Assembly (NCBI GenBank): GCA_002270565.1
Contig: NQMI01000054.1
Location: 1 to 64,000 of the forward strand
Direction of reading: 5' to 3'
Length of the DNA: 64,000 bases
Origin: Stenocarpella maydis
Taxonomy: Eukaryota; Ascomycota; Sordariomycetes; Diaporthales; Diaporthaceae
Positions 1 through 12,261 of this stretch are shown here, one piece after another. The notes under the pieces were generated by a model. The model saw only the letters and a list, made by a program, of their open reading frames with translations. It was not told the origin of the DNA and ran no database searches. Every line of letters begins with the position of its first letter. The stretch's first letter is position 1. Made by a program: the position numbers and the translations under genes.

Positions 1-917
1 CATCACGGCTTCCGGTCGTTCAGCTGCGACGGGCGGCGGCGGCGGCAAAAACAGACACTGGGCGGCCGAGGCCGCGGCCGCCGAGGCGGGCAAGAGGACG
101 CCCCCCTCGTCCTCCACGCCCCCAGGCCTCACGCGCCGCACGTCGGGGACGCCCTCGCACGGCGTCGAGCTGCAGATCCCCTCCAGGCCGGCGACCCCCA
201 GCGTGAGCGGGACCTCGGGCGGGTCGACGCCGAGGGGCGCCGCGGTGCCACCGGTCGGGAGGAGCCCGCTCACACGTCATGAGGGCCAGGGGGGGTCAAT
301 GGCTGCCGGGCCCGGGCCCACGACGACGGCGCCCGCCCCGACGGCCTCCTTTGCGGCGACTGCTGCTGCTGCTGCGGCGGCGGCGAGGCCCCCGCACCCA
401 CGGCCGCGACGACGACGACGACTACTACCGCGGCAGCCGGGGACGAAGAGGACGAGGACTGGGCCACCGCCAGCCCGAGGTCGTCAACGCCGCTCCTCTG
501 CTCCTCCCCAAGCCGCACGACAGCGGCAGCAGGCCACTACTCCTCCGACGCCGTCATAGCCGCCCGCCCCTGACGGCCGAGCAGGCGCCGCCGCCAGGCC
601 CGCGAGAGGAGGAGACCATGTCGGGGCGGCGGCGCAGCCGCAGCTCGAGGACGAGAGGGAGGAGGCGGCGCGGGCCCTCGAGGCCGAGTTCGACGACATG
701 GAGGAGCTCGAGGCGCGTCTCCGCCGGCTCAGGGAGAGGAGGGAGGCCATCCGCCGCGGGGGGCCCGTGCCCGCCACCGCCACCGGCGCTGCTGCTGCTG
801 CTGCCGCCTGCTGCTGCCGCCTCACCTCTGCCCGGGCGTCGCCGCTGCGGGTGGTGAGACCGAGCGGCTGGGGGCGGCGGAGCGGAGGGCAAGGGATTGC
901 TGTGGTGTGGTTGTGAT
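1..917 (+). CDS. 3' part of an unrecognised low-complexity protein, left-truncated
   Basis: Coding-like sequence enters from the left edge. Frame 2 from base 2 is open to a TAG at 557-559 and reads Gly/Ala/Pro/Thr-rich, resembling a disordered tail. Frame 1 between about 400 and 570 gives a more natural acidic stretch (DEEDEDW followed by Ser/Thr). Frame 2 from about 600 to a TGA or TGG-rich end near 917 gives a charged, coiled-coil-like stretch (LEDEREEAARALEAE, then MEELEARLRRLRERR). The best protein-like segments lie in different frames with no clear splice signals between them. That suggests one or more small indels in very GC-rich homopolymers, or decay. No family recognised. I am confident only that the 698-800 coiled-coil segment looks coding. 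Confidence 0.3.
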
Positions 918-1722
918 GATGATGACGATGACGACGATGACGTGACAAGAGACAGGCTTTTTGGCTGGGCTGGTTTCGGTTCAGGGTAGGGGGGGGTGTG
1001 TGTCTACACCGGCGAGCGCTGATTTTTTTTATTCTTATTTTTTTTTTTTTTTTTTGTTCATGCTGGTCTGGCGATGGTCGTGGGCTCAACAAACGTGGGT
1101 AATAAGCAAAGCATTCTTTGGACGGAGGGATGGGGCCTTTTTTTTCCTCTTTCTTTTCAACCCCCCCAATACTGGCGTTAAAAGGCGGGCAAACGCTGTT
1201 TGAAAAGATTGTTTACAATCTATACTACCAAAAAAAAAAAAAAAAAGACAACGGCATAACCCATTCCATGGACCCAATGCATATATGCACAGGCATGCTG
1301 CGTCATCGACCTCTTCCAAACCCCACAGTCAGGTGGAACGGTCGGTCCAGGCCACCATCATGAAGCCCAGCAAGCACTCTTCCTAGATCATGAACAACCT
1401 GGCAGTAGTTGCCTCACAGCATTCTCTCATCAAATGTGGACTTGCGGCCAGGCGCCGCGCACCAGAACCGATACCCGGGCCGCAGGCAATGCGGCAGTCC
1501 GGATGGCCTCGAGACATGCCCAAGGGGAGGAAAACAAACGCCCGTCATGCCGATGCGCCGTGTTGAAAACCAAATCATCACTTATCATCACTTCGTCTCA
1601 TCAAACAGCAAAATCATGCCAACCATGTCGGCCGAGCTGTTGGGCTCTCCGTCACACTTACCCTTGGGGTTTTCTCCTCTAGACTTACCGACCGCAGCTG
1701 ATACGTAGTAGGCCAGCGCGAC
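918..1722. other. Intergenic, with poly-T and poly-A tracts
   Basis: No supported gene. The stretch holds an 18-base T run (1038-1055), shorter T runs near 1022 and 1140, and a 17-base A run (about 1230-1246). It lies between the 3' end of the edge gene and the 3' end of the convergent F-box gene, so it probably contains both 3' untranslated regions. Confidence 0.5.
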
Positions 1723-3188
1723 TCAGCCAGCCTGTATCTCACCCTTGCCCACGCGCTCCCAGAAGCGCCGGAGCCTCCACACGCGTCCCACGCCGCTCCG
1801 CTCCTCCCACCGCCGGCGGTCCTCGGCCTTCTCGCGCCAGCGCCGCTCCCACACGCCGCCGACCCAGCGCCGCATGCCGTCGCGCACCTGCTCGCGCTCG
1901 ACGGCCCGCCTCTTGGCCTACCAGGGCGGGGGTCCACGGGTCCCGAACGGCACGCACTCGGGCGGCAGCACGGACCGCGCCACCAGGGCCTCGGGCTCCG
2001 GGCGGGCGGCCAGCCGCCGCGAGAGCCGGATCGCCGTCAGCGAGCGCGCGAGCCTCCTCGACACCACCGTTGTGTTGGTCAGGAAGATGTGGCGGTGCAT
2101 CAGGTCCGCCAGGGTTGGGCGCGAGGGACTCGTCAGCAGCGGGGGGAGAACGTTGCGAGCGTGGCGGAGGCGCAGGCGGTGCAGGATAGGAGCAAGTGCC
2201 AGGGAGCGGAACTGGTGGGATGTCTGGGCCCGGAGTGATGGTCAGCCACGCGCAAATCATGTTATGTTGACGGCCAGCAGAGTCGCCATGAAGGCATTGT
2301 GACGGTACCAGGCCTCACATAGGAAGTCGTCTAATACAAGCACAGTGGGACAGGAAATGTAGGTGACCCGGGGTTGCGTAATGGATACACTCTTGGGGAT
2401 ACGGGAGGGGCGCGGGGAGGAAGAACAGCAGATCCCGGATCCAGGCCGAGAATTGACGACGGGCATGCACTCACCCTCGAGGTGGCCAGCAGATCAGACA
2501 CATCGAGAAAGCCTAGGACATGTAGCAGGACCTCGTTCGGGAGCACATCCAGCGTCACCCTGGCGTCACGCCCAGCCGCCAGCATTGCATGGCCCTCGTA
2601 TCCCGGGCTTGGGATTGATGTCGCACTGGCACTGGTCGCGTCACCGGCTGCGAGCATGGGCGGGAGCCAGTCCATGTCCTGTGGATATGCAGGAGTGTCT
2701 CCTCCCTCGCCCCATGGGTCGTCCACCTCGGCTCCGTCACCCGAGTGGTCACATGCGGGTTGCGATTGTGATATTGGTGGAGCCGGTTGGGCATCGGCGG
2801 CCGTCTCAGGGGTGGATGGCGATGGAGCAGCAGCAGCAGCAGCAGCAGTGTCAGGCAGAGTCAGAGGCAAGAGTGATCCGATGGGTGCGGAAGCCTGCCG
2901 CGGGCGCTGCGGCAGCGGGGAAGCGTGGTCGCTGGCAGCACAGCAGACGGAGCAGGCTGGCCCGAGGTGTTTGGGGGCGGGATATTGGATCTCGGCATTA
3001 GTGACGGTCACCGGTGAGACAGCAGCGGCAGGCATCGTGGGCCCCGGCGCCCGTGTGGATAGGGTGAGGTGGCTTGCCTGGTGGGCCAGCTCTGTGGACT
3101 GTGTGTCGTGTGGGAGCACCGTTCCTGCAGCAGCAGGGGTCGGCGAGGCGGCAGCCGGTTGGGAGCGAGGAGGCGCTGGCGAGTCCAT
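1723..3188 (-). CDS. F-box / RPEL-like protein, interrupted by an in-frame TAG
   Basis: Two-exon gene: exon 1 3188-2475, intron 2474-2224 (donor GTGAGT, acceptor CAG), exon 2 2223-1723. Exon 1 encodes a long Pro/Ala/Ser-rich disordered region with an Ala tract, ending in an F-box core (LPNEVLLHVLGFLDVSDLL). Exon 2 continues the F-box (SHQFRSLALAPILHRLR), then a segment typical of a fungal F-box family: RPTLADLMHRHIFLTN, paired arginines, and an RPEL-like element (RPEPEALVARSVLPPEC). F-box proteins bring substrates to SCF ubiquitin ligases through Skp1. After 101 codons of exon 2 a TAG (1918-1920) follows PPW. The same frame then stays open for 64 more codons of basic sequence (KRRAVERE...) to a TGA at 1723, as in full-length relatives. 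A CAG-to-TAG change would explain it. The protein is 339 residues if the stop is real. The start is the first ATG in the open frame. Confidence 0.75.
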
Positions 3189-6160
3189 GCCTCTGGCCGT
3201 TGGGTACCGAGGCTTGCGCTGTGCGATGGGGCGCGCTACAAGCTGTCGGCTGCAGCACGGTCGCGTCGGGCGTCGGCGGGGGGATATGATATGACGGTCG
3301 TCCAAGCAGGCCCCAGAAAGTCAGCTGGTCAGCCGGCCGTCCGGCCGGCCAGACCAGTCTGTCCGTGGGTACGTTGGCGCGAGCACGGGCTTGGACGTCA
3401 CCAGCGCAGGCACGCCGGATATCTTGGGGATGGATAGCCCAGGCGCCGGGGCGGGGGAGAGGGGCAAGGCCAACGGGGCTTTTCGGCTCGGACGGGTGTG
3501 CGGCTGGGGAGGCTTCGAGGCGTTGTGCGAGGAGACGGCAGTCGGTGATTCAATATCAGAATTGAAAAGGGCTGGCGGCTAAAAGGTGACCTGTCACGGG
3601 CGAGCTCGGAACGAGGGTGGGATGCGCGATATTCGGTCAAGGATGCAAAAGCCGAGGTAACAGGCAGGATGAGCCCAGAATGCGCAAAACTGAGAGGCCC
3701 TGGTTCTTATTGTCAGCCCGGGCCATAGGAGCTGTTGGCAGTATCAACCTGGCAGCCTGGGTAGGCGGGGGGCCGGGGGAGGAGGCGAGGGCTGGGAGGA
3801 GGAGGTGGAGGATGCGCAACGAGGCGCAGGAGGTGCAAGAAAGGAGACGAGCAACGAACCTAGCGCCAGAGAGTCAGAGAGTCAGAGAGTCGGAGTCAGC
3901 TGGCCGGAAGCAGGCACGCGGGAGTGTGCGCGCGCGCGTGCGTGGGCGAATGGGCGGGCTGTGAACCAAGTACTCCGTGCCAGGGGTGAGGCTGCTTAGG
4001 CCGAGTAGCGAAATAACTGAGCTGATTTCGCCGCGTCTGTCTGGGTATGAGTCTAGGATGTGGCACAAGGAGCCGGAGGAGGGAGATTAGAAAGGCGGTA
4101 GTAGGGCCAAGTCATAAGTCATGAGGGGGTATTGAGGCCATCCAGGTCAGGCATAGGAGCGGAGGATCAGGTGATGGCCGCAGAGTGCTGTGTCGGTGCG
4201 TCGTGCGTCGTGCGTCGTGCGTTGTGTGTGCGAGTGGGATGTTGTTGTTGTCGCTGGCGGTGTTGGCGGTGTTGGTGTTGTTGTTGTTGGTCCGGACCCT
4301 CGTCGAGCGAGGCTGTGCCTGTGCCTGATCCTGAATCCTGTTCCTGGTCCTGCCTCCCCTCCCAGACACTTACCCGTTGTGAGCTGCGTCACTGAGCCCA
4401 GGGTACGCTAGCGTACAGGCCTGACAGGGTTTCGGGCCCAGGGTGTGGCGCACAGAGCACAGGGGTCATCGGGGTCCAGTTCGATCTCGCCAATCGTTTT
4501 GGGGGATACGTACCGGGTACATCATGTGTCCATGTTCTGTACACCGTACGTGAGGAACTCGGTACGTATTCCTCCAGTCCACTTCTGACTGCCTAACAAG
4601 GTCAACTGGTATGCCTCCAACCCTCTCCCACAGAGTGAGCCACCTGGACTGATCATTGACTTGTATTTCTGCCTACACTAGTTCGATTATCTAGTGTAGA
4701 CTCAATCATCGCCATGGACTGCTTGCCTGGCTGCATGACAAGTCATCATGGTCTCTGGCTTGGGGACAAAACTGGTGCACTATGTAAAAGGGCAGACCCC
4801 GTCTCTCCCCTGCCCAGTCCGGACTCGCTTGGTGACGGCCCGTGGGACACGGACGACATCAACAGAAATAGCCGGTGGGTCCCTTCCCACTGGGCCTTGG
4901 CTGGTCCATGCAATATACCTAGGTACTACGTACTATAGCATGTACACCAGTTGACAGGCACTAGGCTGGGCTGCCATGTATCCGCAGTTCCGTACTACTC
5001 CGTACTATTTGACATGACGCTACGGGGTAACGGGGGCAGGACGACAATTCCCAATGTCCGACATGTGTGTGCTGCTGTGACCTGTCTGTCGCCTCACTGC
5101 CATGTGCTATCCCAGGCCAAGATCCACCCGTAACCTGTTGGATAAAGACAGCTCGTGCTGCCGACACAGCAGACCTGCATGTGCTGTGGGATGGAGCTGA
5201 GCACACCTGCACACATACAGTACACTACATATGTATGTGCTGTGGCATCTTCCGAAGGCCCTCATCCTCCTGCCAACTGACCGACCCACGTATCCACCAC
5301 CACCACCACCACCCACCACATGTGCAGACGTCTCGCCCCCGTTACACAACATCCACATGTAACCGTTGAACGCCTCGCGTCCCGCCCCCTTCCCGCATAT
5401 GTCACCAAGTCACCTTATCGGTCAAGTGATTTATGTAGACACCTTTTTGAGGCCCACTGTGGGGCTCCTCTGTTGGTTTCCCCCGTGCTAGTGTATACGC
5501 AGTCTGCCTGGGTACAAAGGCGGTTTGGTCCCCGTGATATGTACTTGCCGCCCAGGTGCTTCTCCTCTCGACAGAAGCACATCACGTAGGCGAAAATGGG
5601 AAAAAAAAGGGGGGGGGACCAGTTCGAACCCAAATCTAGCCCCGATTTATATCTATATATGGTTCCCAATGGCCAAGATGCTGCCCATGTATATACCCTC
5701 GGCAAGGCGATAAAGCACATATACCCGACTGCAAGATACATATATTGACAATTGGATTTCCCCTGGCTGTCATGTTGCCGTCTGCCATCTGCCTGTCTGC
5801 CAGTCCGCCTTGCCCGGGTCCGCCTCTCCCGGGCACTGCGTCACCCAGCCCAAGAAAACAAGGGGGGGCCATACAAAAACAAACAACCCTCTCCCAGCTG
5901 CACCTCTTGCATTTTCTTCCTCGTGTCATATATCATGTCCCCGCCACCGGGACTCAGCCCCCCGGGGAAAGGGAGAGAGCTGCTCGCCACCCAGGGATGC
6001 CGTTTGCATGCCGTCATGCCCAACATCCATCCCCCTTCACCGAGGTCGCATCGCGGCTCCGGGCCATCCTCAAATCCTGTGCGTTCCAGCATTAATCTCT
6101 CCCAACTTCTACCGGCCCACGCGGGTACCTTACCCGGTGCGGCATGCAAATGACGTGCAT

Positions 6161-6191
<31 letters not shown>

Positions 6192-6192
6192 C
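6161..6192. repeat. TGCC tetranucleotide microsatellite
   Basis: Seven to eight uninterrupted CTGC/TGCC units, followed about 70 bases later by a related TGCT/TGCA run near 6252-6280. Non-coding. Confidence 0.9.
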
Positions 6193-6961
6193 GTGCGCAT
6201 GGACTTGTCAGGTTCTGGTCTCCGTGAGAAAACGGATGTGCGCAATTTTCGCCTGCTTGCTTGCATGCATGCATGCGTGCACTTAGGTACAATGCGCACG
6301 CCCCCGTACGTGGGTAAGTACTAAGTAAGTACACTAGATTTGGGGAGGGGGGTGGGGAGATCCCGTTCTGCACGTTTCTGCCCGGGGATATATCGTCCGG
6401 TGATGGGCAAAAAAAGCTGAAAATAGTCTACTACTTCCACTAAGAGGGAAGGGGGGGGGCGGGGACTGGAGACAGTCATGTTGTGCGTGTTTGTTTTCGG
6501 AATTATAATTCCGACAGGGAAAGACATACAGATCGTGATCTGTGTCCCCTCAGATCCCACGCCTTGCTTGGTCTTCTCTTCTCCTCTCTGCGCATCCCTT
6601 GGCCGTGCCACCCCCTCCCCCCTCCCCCCTCCTTTCCCTCCACCACCACCGCACTACCCGGCACAATACCGCCACCAATATCGCCCAGCAGAACGTCAAA
6701 AGCACGCACCTGTGTAGTCCCGGAGGAGGAGGGGGAGTAGGCCTTTCCGTGCCGGGCATGGCCCGGTGGGGGGGGGGATGCTGTGTAAGTAAGGGGGTGG
6801 CCGCCTTTTCGGGCCACAGTCCACTTGCAACCCTCGCGTGGGTGTGTGCGTGTGAGTGGTGGTGCGCGTGTGAGTGGTGGTGCGCCCCCACCTAACCAAC
6901 CAATCAGGCTCCCGGCGGGGCGACGAGGAGGCTGAACATGAGACGAGTCCTCTGCGGCAAA

Positions 6962-6962
<1 letters not shown>

Positions 6963-6999
<37 letters not shown>
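6963..6999. repeat. GT dinucleotide microsatellite
   Basis: About 18 uninterrupted TG units followed by a CGCGCG-type alternating purine/pyrimidine tail. Non-coding. A matching CA run lies at 34948-34979. Confidence 0.95.
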
Positions 7000-9900
7000 A
7001 CGCGCGTGCGTGCGATAGTGTACCATAGTAGTCCCGCAGGCTCCGTCCGCCCAACGCCTGGGCGGTGGTACATATACGGGACAGTTATCTAAGTAGTACG
7101 TAGTAATTGGTAACCAGGGTCCCTCCACAACGGCCATGCAGTCAGTGTAGCAGACAAGAAATAAAACAGACAAAAAAGGAAGAAGAAAAACCCCCAACTA
7201 GGAAGCCACACAGTGTCCGTCTGCGCGGACCAGGGCGGCTGGCTGTCAGGTCAGGTTTGGTAGCATGCCAGGGATGGGCTGGCCTGGGGGGGGGGACTGC
7301 AGCCAGGCAGCACAGGCCCAGTGAGATTGACAAGAGCCCACCCGGAATGCCTCGTGTTATGCCATTGGCTGCTTTTGCCCCCTTCTCCAGTCGGGCGCGC
7401 CCAGGGATAATTCGGCATATACTTGCCCCTTCCGGCAGTTCGCATGCCTAGGTCCTCACATGATTCGTGGGAGCACGCGCAGCTGGATCCGTACCCCATC
7501 CTGGCCTGATCGACCGACCGACCGACTGACTGACTGACTGACTTGACTACGACCTCCGGCTCCCACACACACACACGCGCGCGCGCGCCGGCCTGGAGAT
7601 GGGCGCGTCTCTCCCTCCCTTGCGATCTGGCTGGGGAAGAGATGGCGTGTTCGTGGTGTGTATGTGCTGCACAGCCCCGGACTGTCAATCTAAGCTGGGG
7701 CCTTGTAAGATGAAAATCAGCTGGGAAATTAAGGTTTTGCTCGCTTGCGCGCTGTGGATCCAATCCGTCGACCCTTTCGGTATTCCTCCTCTCGTCCCAG
7801 GGGCGAATCACGAGCCGCAGACATGGTTTCATGAGCTCGCACACGGAACGGGCCGTCACCGAGACGACCGGCCAGATGTCGTGACCCGTCGTCCCCCAGC
7901 CAAACACGCGCGGTCCAGCCGCGTCGCCCATCTTCCCTGTTCCTCGTCAGCGTCCTGGCCAGGCCGACCCGAGAAGGGGACACGGCCCTGTGAGAGGAAT
8001 GCCTCCTGGTATCTCCGCCAACCCGAATCCCAGTGGTGGACAAGGAGAATCTCGGACATCTGTCTCGGGATGAGCACCAAACTTCATCTCTCAGGACTGC
8101 TCGCGGGAGAAGTCTTGAGCGATGGAACGCGTGTTGCGCCATTGGGTATGTACAATGGTCTGTCTGTTCGCCGAGGCCCGGGTTCAGACGTGCCCCCAGG
8201 TGGTGGCTCGGACGGGCGGTGGTTTGACCTGAGGGTATTTATTCAGCTGCTGCAACAGCGGGTTCCGGGAGTCGCAGCTCGGTCTTCTTCACCATTCCAT
8301 CCCGCTCCATTGGCCGGTGCCCCAGTCTTTTGGCCGCGATTCTGGCCGTGATGGGGCTAATCTCGGTAAGACCGTGGTCATCATACTGTATGTCTGCCAG
8401 CGCCTGCGACGTACCAGGCTTGCCAGCTAGTCTCGCAGGCACCCAAGATGCCGGCTCTTCTCGTTTTACCAGGCATCTTCGAGGCCGGGATTAATGCCCG
8501 TCTCCTGATCCCCCATGATGCGTCATAGCGGATCCGTAAATCGAATGAACATAGGTCATTATCATCCAAACTGAGGTCGGCAGACGATGGTCAGAGACTG
8601 GACGGACGGCTGCTACTTGACGGTTCCACCGCCCCCGCCCCCTCGAGCCAACTCATTTGTATGACCCATGCAATACTTGCAAGAAATGTCCTTCATCAAC
8701 GAGTGAAGCTGTATGACGTTGTTCGTGAGTATCACTTCCGGCCTCAGCCCCCAGGCCCCAGGCATGTCATCGTCACAGGTCTCCAGGTCAGTATAGGCGG
8801 GTGGGTTGTGTGTGTGTGGGGGGGGGAGAGTTTCCAGTAACCTACGTATTCTGCTCGCTCGCACTCGCTTGGTACATCTCACCTTGACTCCCAACGCCCC
8901 CCCCCTCCCTTTCTCTGCGCCGTAATGTATAGGCGCGTGCTACTTTACTGCCCCTCGATATGGGCTGCTCTTTTGCTCTCTCGCCATGCCGCTCGGTCGA
9001 ACAATGACTCGTCGGCCCATGACAGGTTACCTCACGAGGCGGCCACAAAAGGCGGCCACCAAGGCCTGCAGCACCACCAACTGCAGCACCACCAACTGCA
9101 GCACCACCACCAGCAACTCCTTTTATACCCACCCCTGGCGCGGACGGCCGCCGATCCGGCCACTCCACGGCCATTGTCTTCACTTCGGGGTCGCGTCTGG
9201 GGCGCTTTCCGCGGCGCAATGACTGGAAAATGGGAGAAAGGTGAAGGCCGCAATCAGCGTGAGGCAGCGATTGGGGGAGGCATTGCCGTCAACGCTCTCT
9301 TGTTCTCCCTGCTGGAATCCGATCGCCGCGGCTATGGCCTCCCTCCGTGTTTGGTTGCCTTCACCCCCTTGTGCCGGGTAGCCTTCTTGTTGTGCCACAC
9401 CTGGGCATGTGCTGTAGAGTACCTTGCATGGTTAATCCGGTCTCTGGGCAAGTCAGTCACGGCCACGTCGATGGCCCTGTTCCGCTTGGGCTACCCTCCC
9501 TTTCCCGTTGAGGAAGGCATCTCCCTCCACGGCACTGGGGTCAGCACTCTAATACCTGATTCCACGCCACACGTCGTCCCATCTCCCATATACCATGTAC
9601 ACAGTGGTGAAAATGCCTAGCAGAGGCCCCTGGCCCCGCTGGCGTTGGTCCTCCCTCCTCCATCGGCTACTAGGTGCGCATGCCACAACTGCCACCACAG
9701 CGCAATGGGGCCCCTACCCCAGGCAGTCAGCACAATAGAACGACGATGGATCCATGTGACAACGGCGGACCCAGCCTGTTCAGGCAAGTCCAGAGCCTAC
9801 CTTGGATACAGTCGAAACCTAATGCGCCTACAGTGCCACTGTTACTGCTGCCGCTCGCCTCGCCTCGCCTCCTGGCCTGATCCTCACTCGTCGACGGGTC

Positions 9901-11928
9901 CTGCTGGGCACGGTAGGGAGTGGTAGCTCCGCATCATGGAGGTGGGCCGGGGCGCTGGAACATCTGGTACTGTGACTCTTGTGAGATGCACGATGTGTTG
10001 TCTCACGGCTGTCTTCCCCATTCGCCTGCTGTGCCCATTCTGGGGGTGGCCGGGTACACAGCTAACGCGCCCAGAGAATCCGGAGGCTCTTCGCTGCTTG
10101 GATTTCCGCTCTGGCCTTGGTCTGCATCCGCTAAGCTGATACTGTAACGTGCCTGGACCACCAAATGTCAGGCGAGCCGGGCCTGGCAGGAGTCCCCGCA
10201 GTCCCGATACAATAATTTCTGATGACCTCAGGGTGGTTCAATTCCCGCGTTGCCATGACTTGCTTCCAGATGATGGGGCCCCGGCGACACATCTGCGTCG
10301 CCACTACGCTGAACTCCAGCTAGTCCCACGAGCCCCGTTGACCAGAATGACTGAGATGTAAGTGATTGCACACCTGTCCGGTGCGTGAGGGGGAACCCGT
10401 TGCCCGAGGCAGATCAAGCCATTTGACAACTCAGCCTTACGGGGAGTGTGCGAGACGTCCGCAAAAATGTCCAAGGGTAGCCCATGTTGTATCTAGGACT
10501 TCGCCTGTGTCACTGGCCTTATCAAACCTGCATACTTAAATCCCAGGCCCAGGCCCCTAATAGGCGGGGCGGGCCAAGCTTGAAGACAACCAACCTGCCC
10601 AGTCGTGCCATGTGGTACGAACTGTTCGGCTTGGTGGTGTCCGCATAGCAGACACAACGAGCAGATCGCCACCCCTTGGGCGGTTCGTGTGGCGACGGGA
10701 TGAAACCGTGAGATCGAGGAGAAGACCGGCAAGGGTGAGGGCGATGTATGTACTTCTGCGGGCCTTGTCTTTCCCAGGGATGGTTACTGAGTAGGGTGGG
10801 GTACCGACGAGGTGATCTGCACGAGGTAGTGAGCGAGGGATCCTCAGGATTAGGGTGCTGACGATCAGAACAGGTACTGTGGGCGCGGCCATGGGCGTTT
10901 CGAGGAGCCTATACCTGTACCAGTGCCTCATCCGGACTTACCCGGCTTGGGCGAGCATGCAGTGGGCGAGCAGGCATTTTCTGTTTCACGGCACGAAACG
11001 GCCTGACATGCATGCTTCCTCGCCAGGGGTGAGGGGGTAGGGGTGGTGGGCCGTGGGACCATATAGCCTCGGACGCCCCTGGGAGGAAGCAACGTGCCGA
11101 CCATGGAGCTCTTCAATGCGGTGGCGGGAGTGATTTAAACAGAACATATGTAATATGATGATACATTAAACAACGTGGCTCCACCAGACCGAGCCCAATG
11201 CCCAGAACCGACATTGGGAAGCCAACGTCGGGGTGAATGAAAGGGGGCAAGATACATGTCAGGGATCTGGGGCCCAGTACTGCGTAGCGTCCGACGGCGA
11301 AATAGGTACCCATTTGGGTCAGTGGAAGTGTACCTATTCCGGACGGTTTGGATATCTTCCTAGTACCGGTTGGGAAATTCACCCCATTGACTGTGGGTTT
11401 TGGCCGGCTGCATATTGGGGCTTGCAGACAAGTCGCTGTGTCTCGTACGAAGCACGCCTCGTCAAGAGAGATGCTGCAGATGTTGGTGCGTTGGCAACGG
11501 TTCCGGTCCACCTTCCCAGACCAGCCAAACAGGGCCGGCTGTCACGGTATAAGTACCTAGGTATGGTGCCTGCTCGACGTGTTCTTTGCTCGGTCGCATC
11601 ATAGAAGTGTGCCTGCTTCAATGTTGTCGAGACCCGTTGTCAATTTGCACCGATTGCTGGTTGGGATAGTCTAAGACAATTCCAGAGTCAGCAAGTTCAC
11701 ACACCGCAGACCATTTATCACGTCACCTCTGAAGAAATTCTTGAGCCCGTCACGCACTTGGTGGGTCAGCCCTGTGTTGGTACGTCCCATATATTTTAGA
11801 GCCTGAGAGGAGCGCAGCTCTGTTGGTGATTAGGTTAGGGGCAAACCGTGGGCTAACGCATCTTGCCAGTGCTGGGTAACGCGCCTCATTAATAAGGAAC
11901 CCTCTGGTCTCCCCACCCTTGGCCCGAC

Positions 11929-12261
11929 ATGTGTTATTTCGAGCAAACTCGCTGGCAATGCGGCTTCTGGAAATGGGGAAACTTCAGACAGCAATGCAAC
12001 AAGGAGTACCGGACCGGCGAGACTTGTGGCCTGAAACTGGTCTACGAGACAAACTACTTGCCCGGGAACTGCAAGCTGTGCGAGCAGTTGGACAAGAAAC
12101 AACGACGATACAACAAAATGGCTCAGGATGTGGAACGGTGGAGGAAAGAGGGTAATCGAAGGGCAACCATTGAAAAGACAGAGGTTGACATGCAAGAAGT
12201 GAGAACGGCGATAGAAAAGATATGGATCGAGCACGACACCAGGCTAAGAACCGTGACGTGA
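11929..12261 (+). CDS. Conserved small Cys-rich fungal protein, function unknown
   Basis: Single-exon 110-residue protein. It starts MCYFEQTRWQCGFWKWG, continues RQQCNKEYRTGETCGLKL, then a CKLC pair, and ends in a highly charged helical half (KKQRRYNKMAQDVERW, then RRATIEKTEVDMQEV). The pattern of an aromatic/Cys-rich N-terminus, a CxxC and a charged coiled-coil tail is a recurrent uncharacterised family in Pezizomycotina. The conserved MCY start supports the ATG chosen. The six cysteines, including one CxxC pair, could bind a metal, but that is inference. No signal peptide or membrane segment is visible. Neighbouring DNA is non-coding on both sides for more than 2 kb, so context offers no hint of function. 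Confidence 0.8.
   Translation: MCYFEQTRWQCGFWKWGNFRQQCNKEYRTGETCGLKLVYETNYLPGNCKLCEQLDKKQRRYNKMAQDVERWRKEGNRRATIEKTEVDMQEVRTAIEKIWIEHDTRLRTVT

Larger units (their letters stand above)
3189..11928. other. 8.7 kb stretch without a supported protein gene
   Basis: All frames contain open stretches, but none shows family resemblance, sensible composition or splice structure. The largest (7599-8351 plus, 7251-7931 minus, 8925-9620 plus) read as random translation. Contents I can name are a TGCC microsatellite (6161-6192), a GT microsatellite (6963-6999), a 15-base TGCAGCACCACCAAC repeat (about 9066-9110), several short GGTACTTAAGTACC-like palindromes and one TACTCCGTA motif (4996-5004). The upstream promoter of the F-box gene lies at its left end. 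Non-coding RNAs or intron-rich genes cannot be excluded by eye. Confidence 0.45.

Noticed and set aside
7599..8351. 250-codon open frame on the plus strand, with competing frames on both strands
   Set aside because: No family features or splice signals; overlapping frames of similar quality show it is compositional.
8925..9620. 231-codon frame with His/Gln repeats
   Set aside because: The repeat peptide comes from a short TGCAGCACCACCAAC DNA repeat; the rest is not protein-like.
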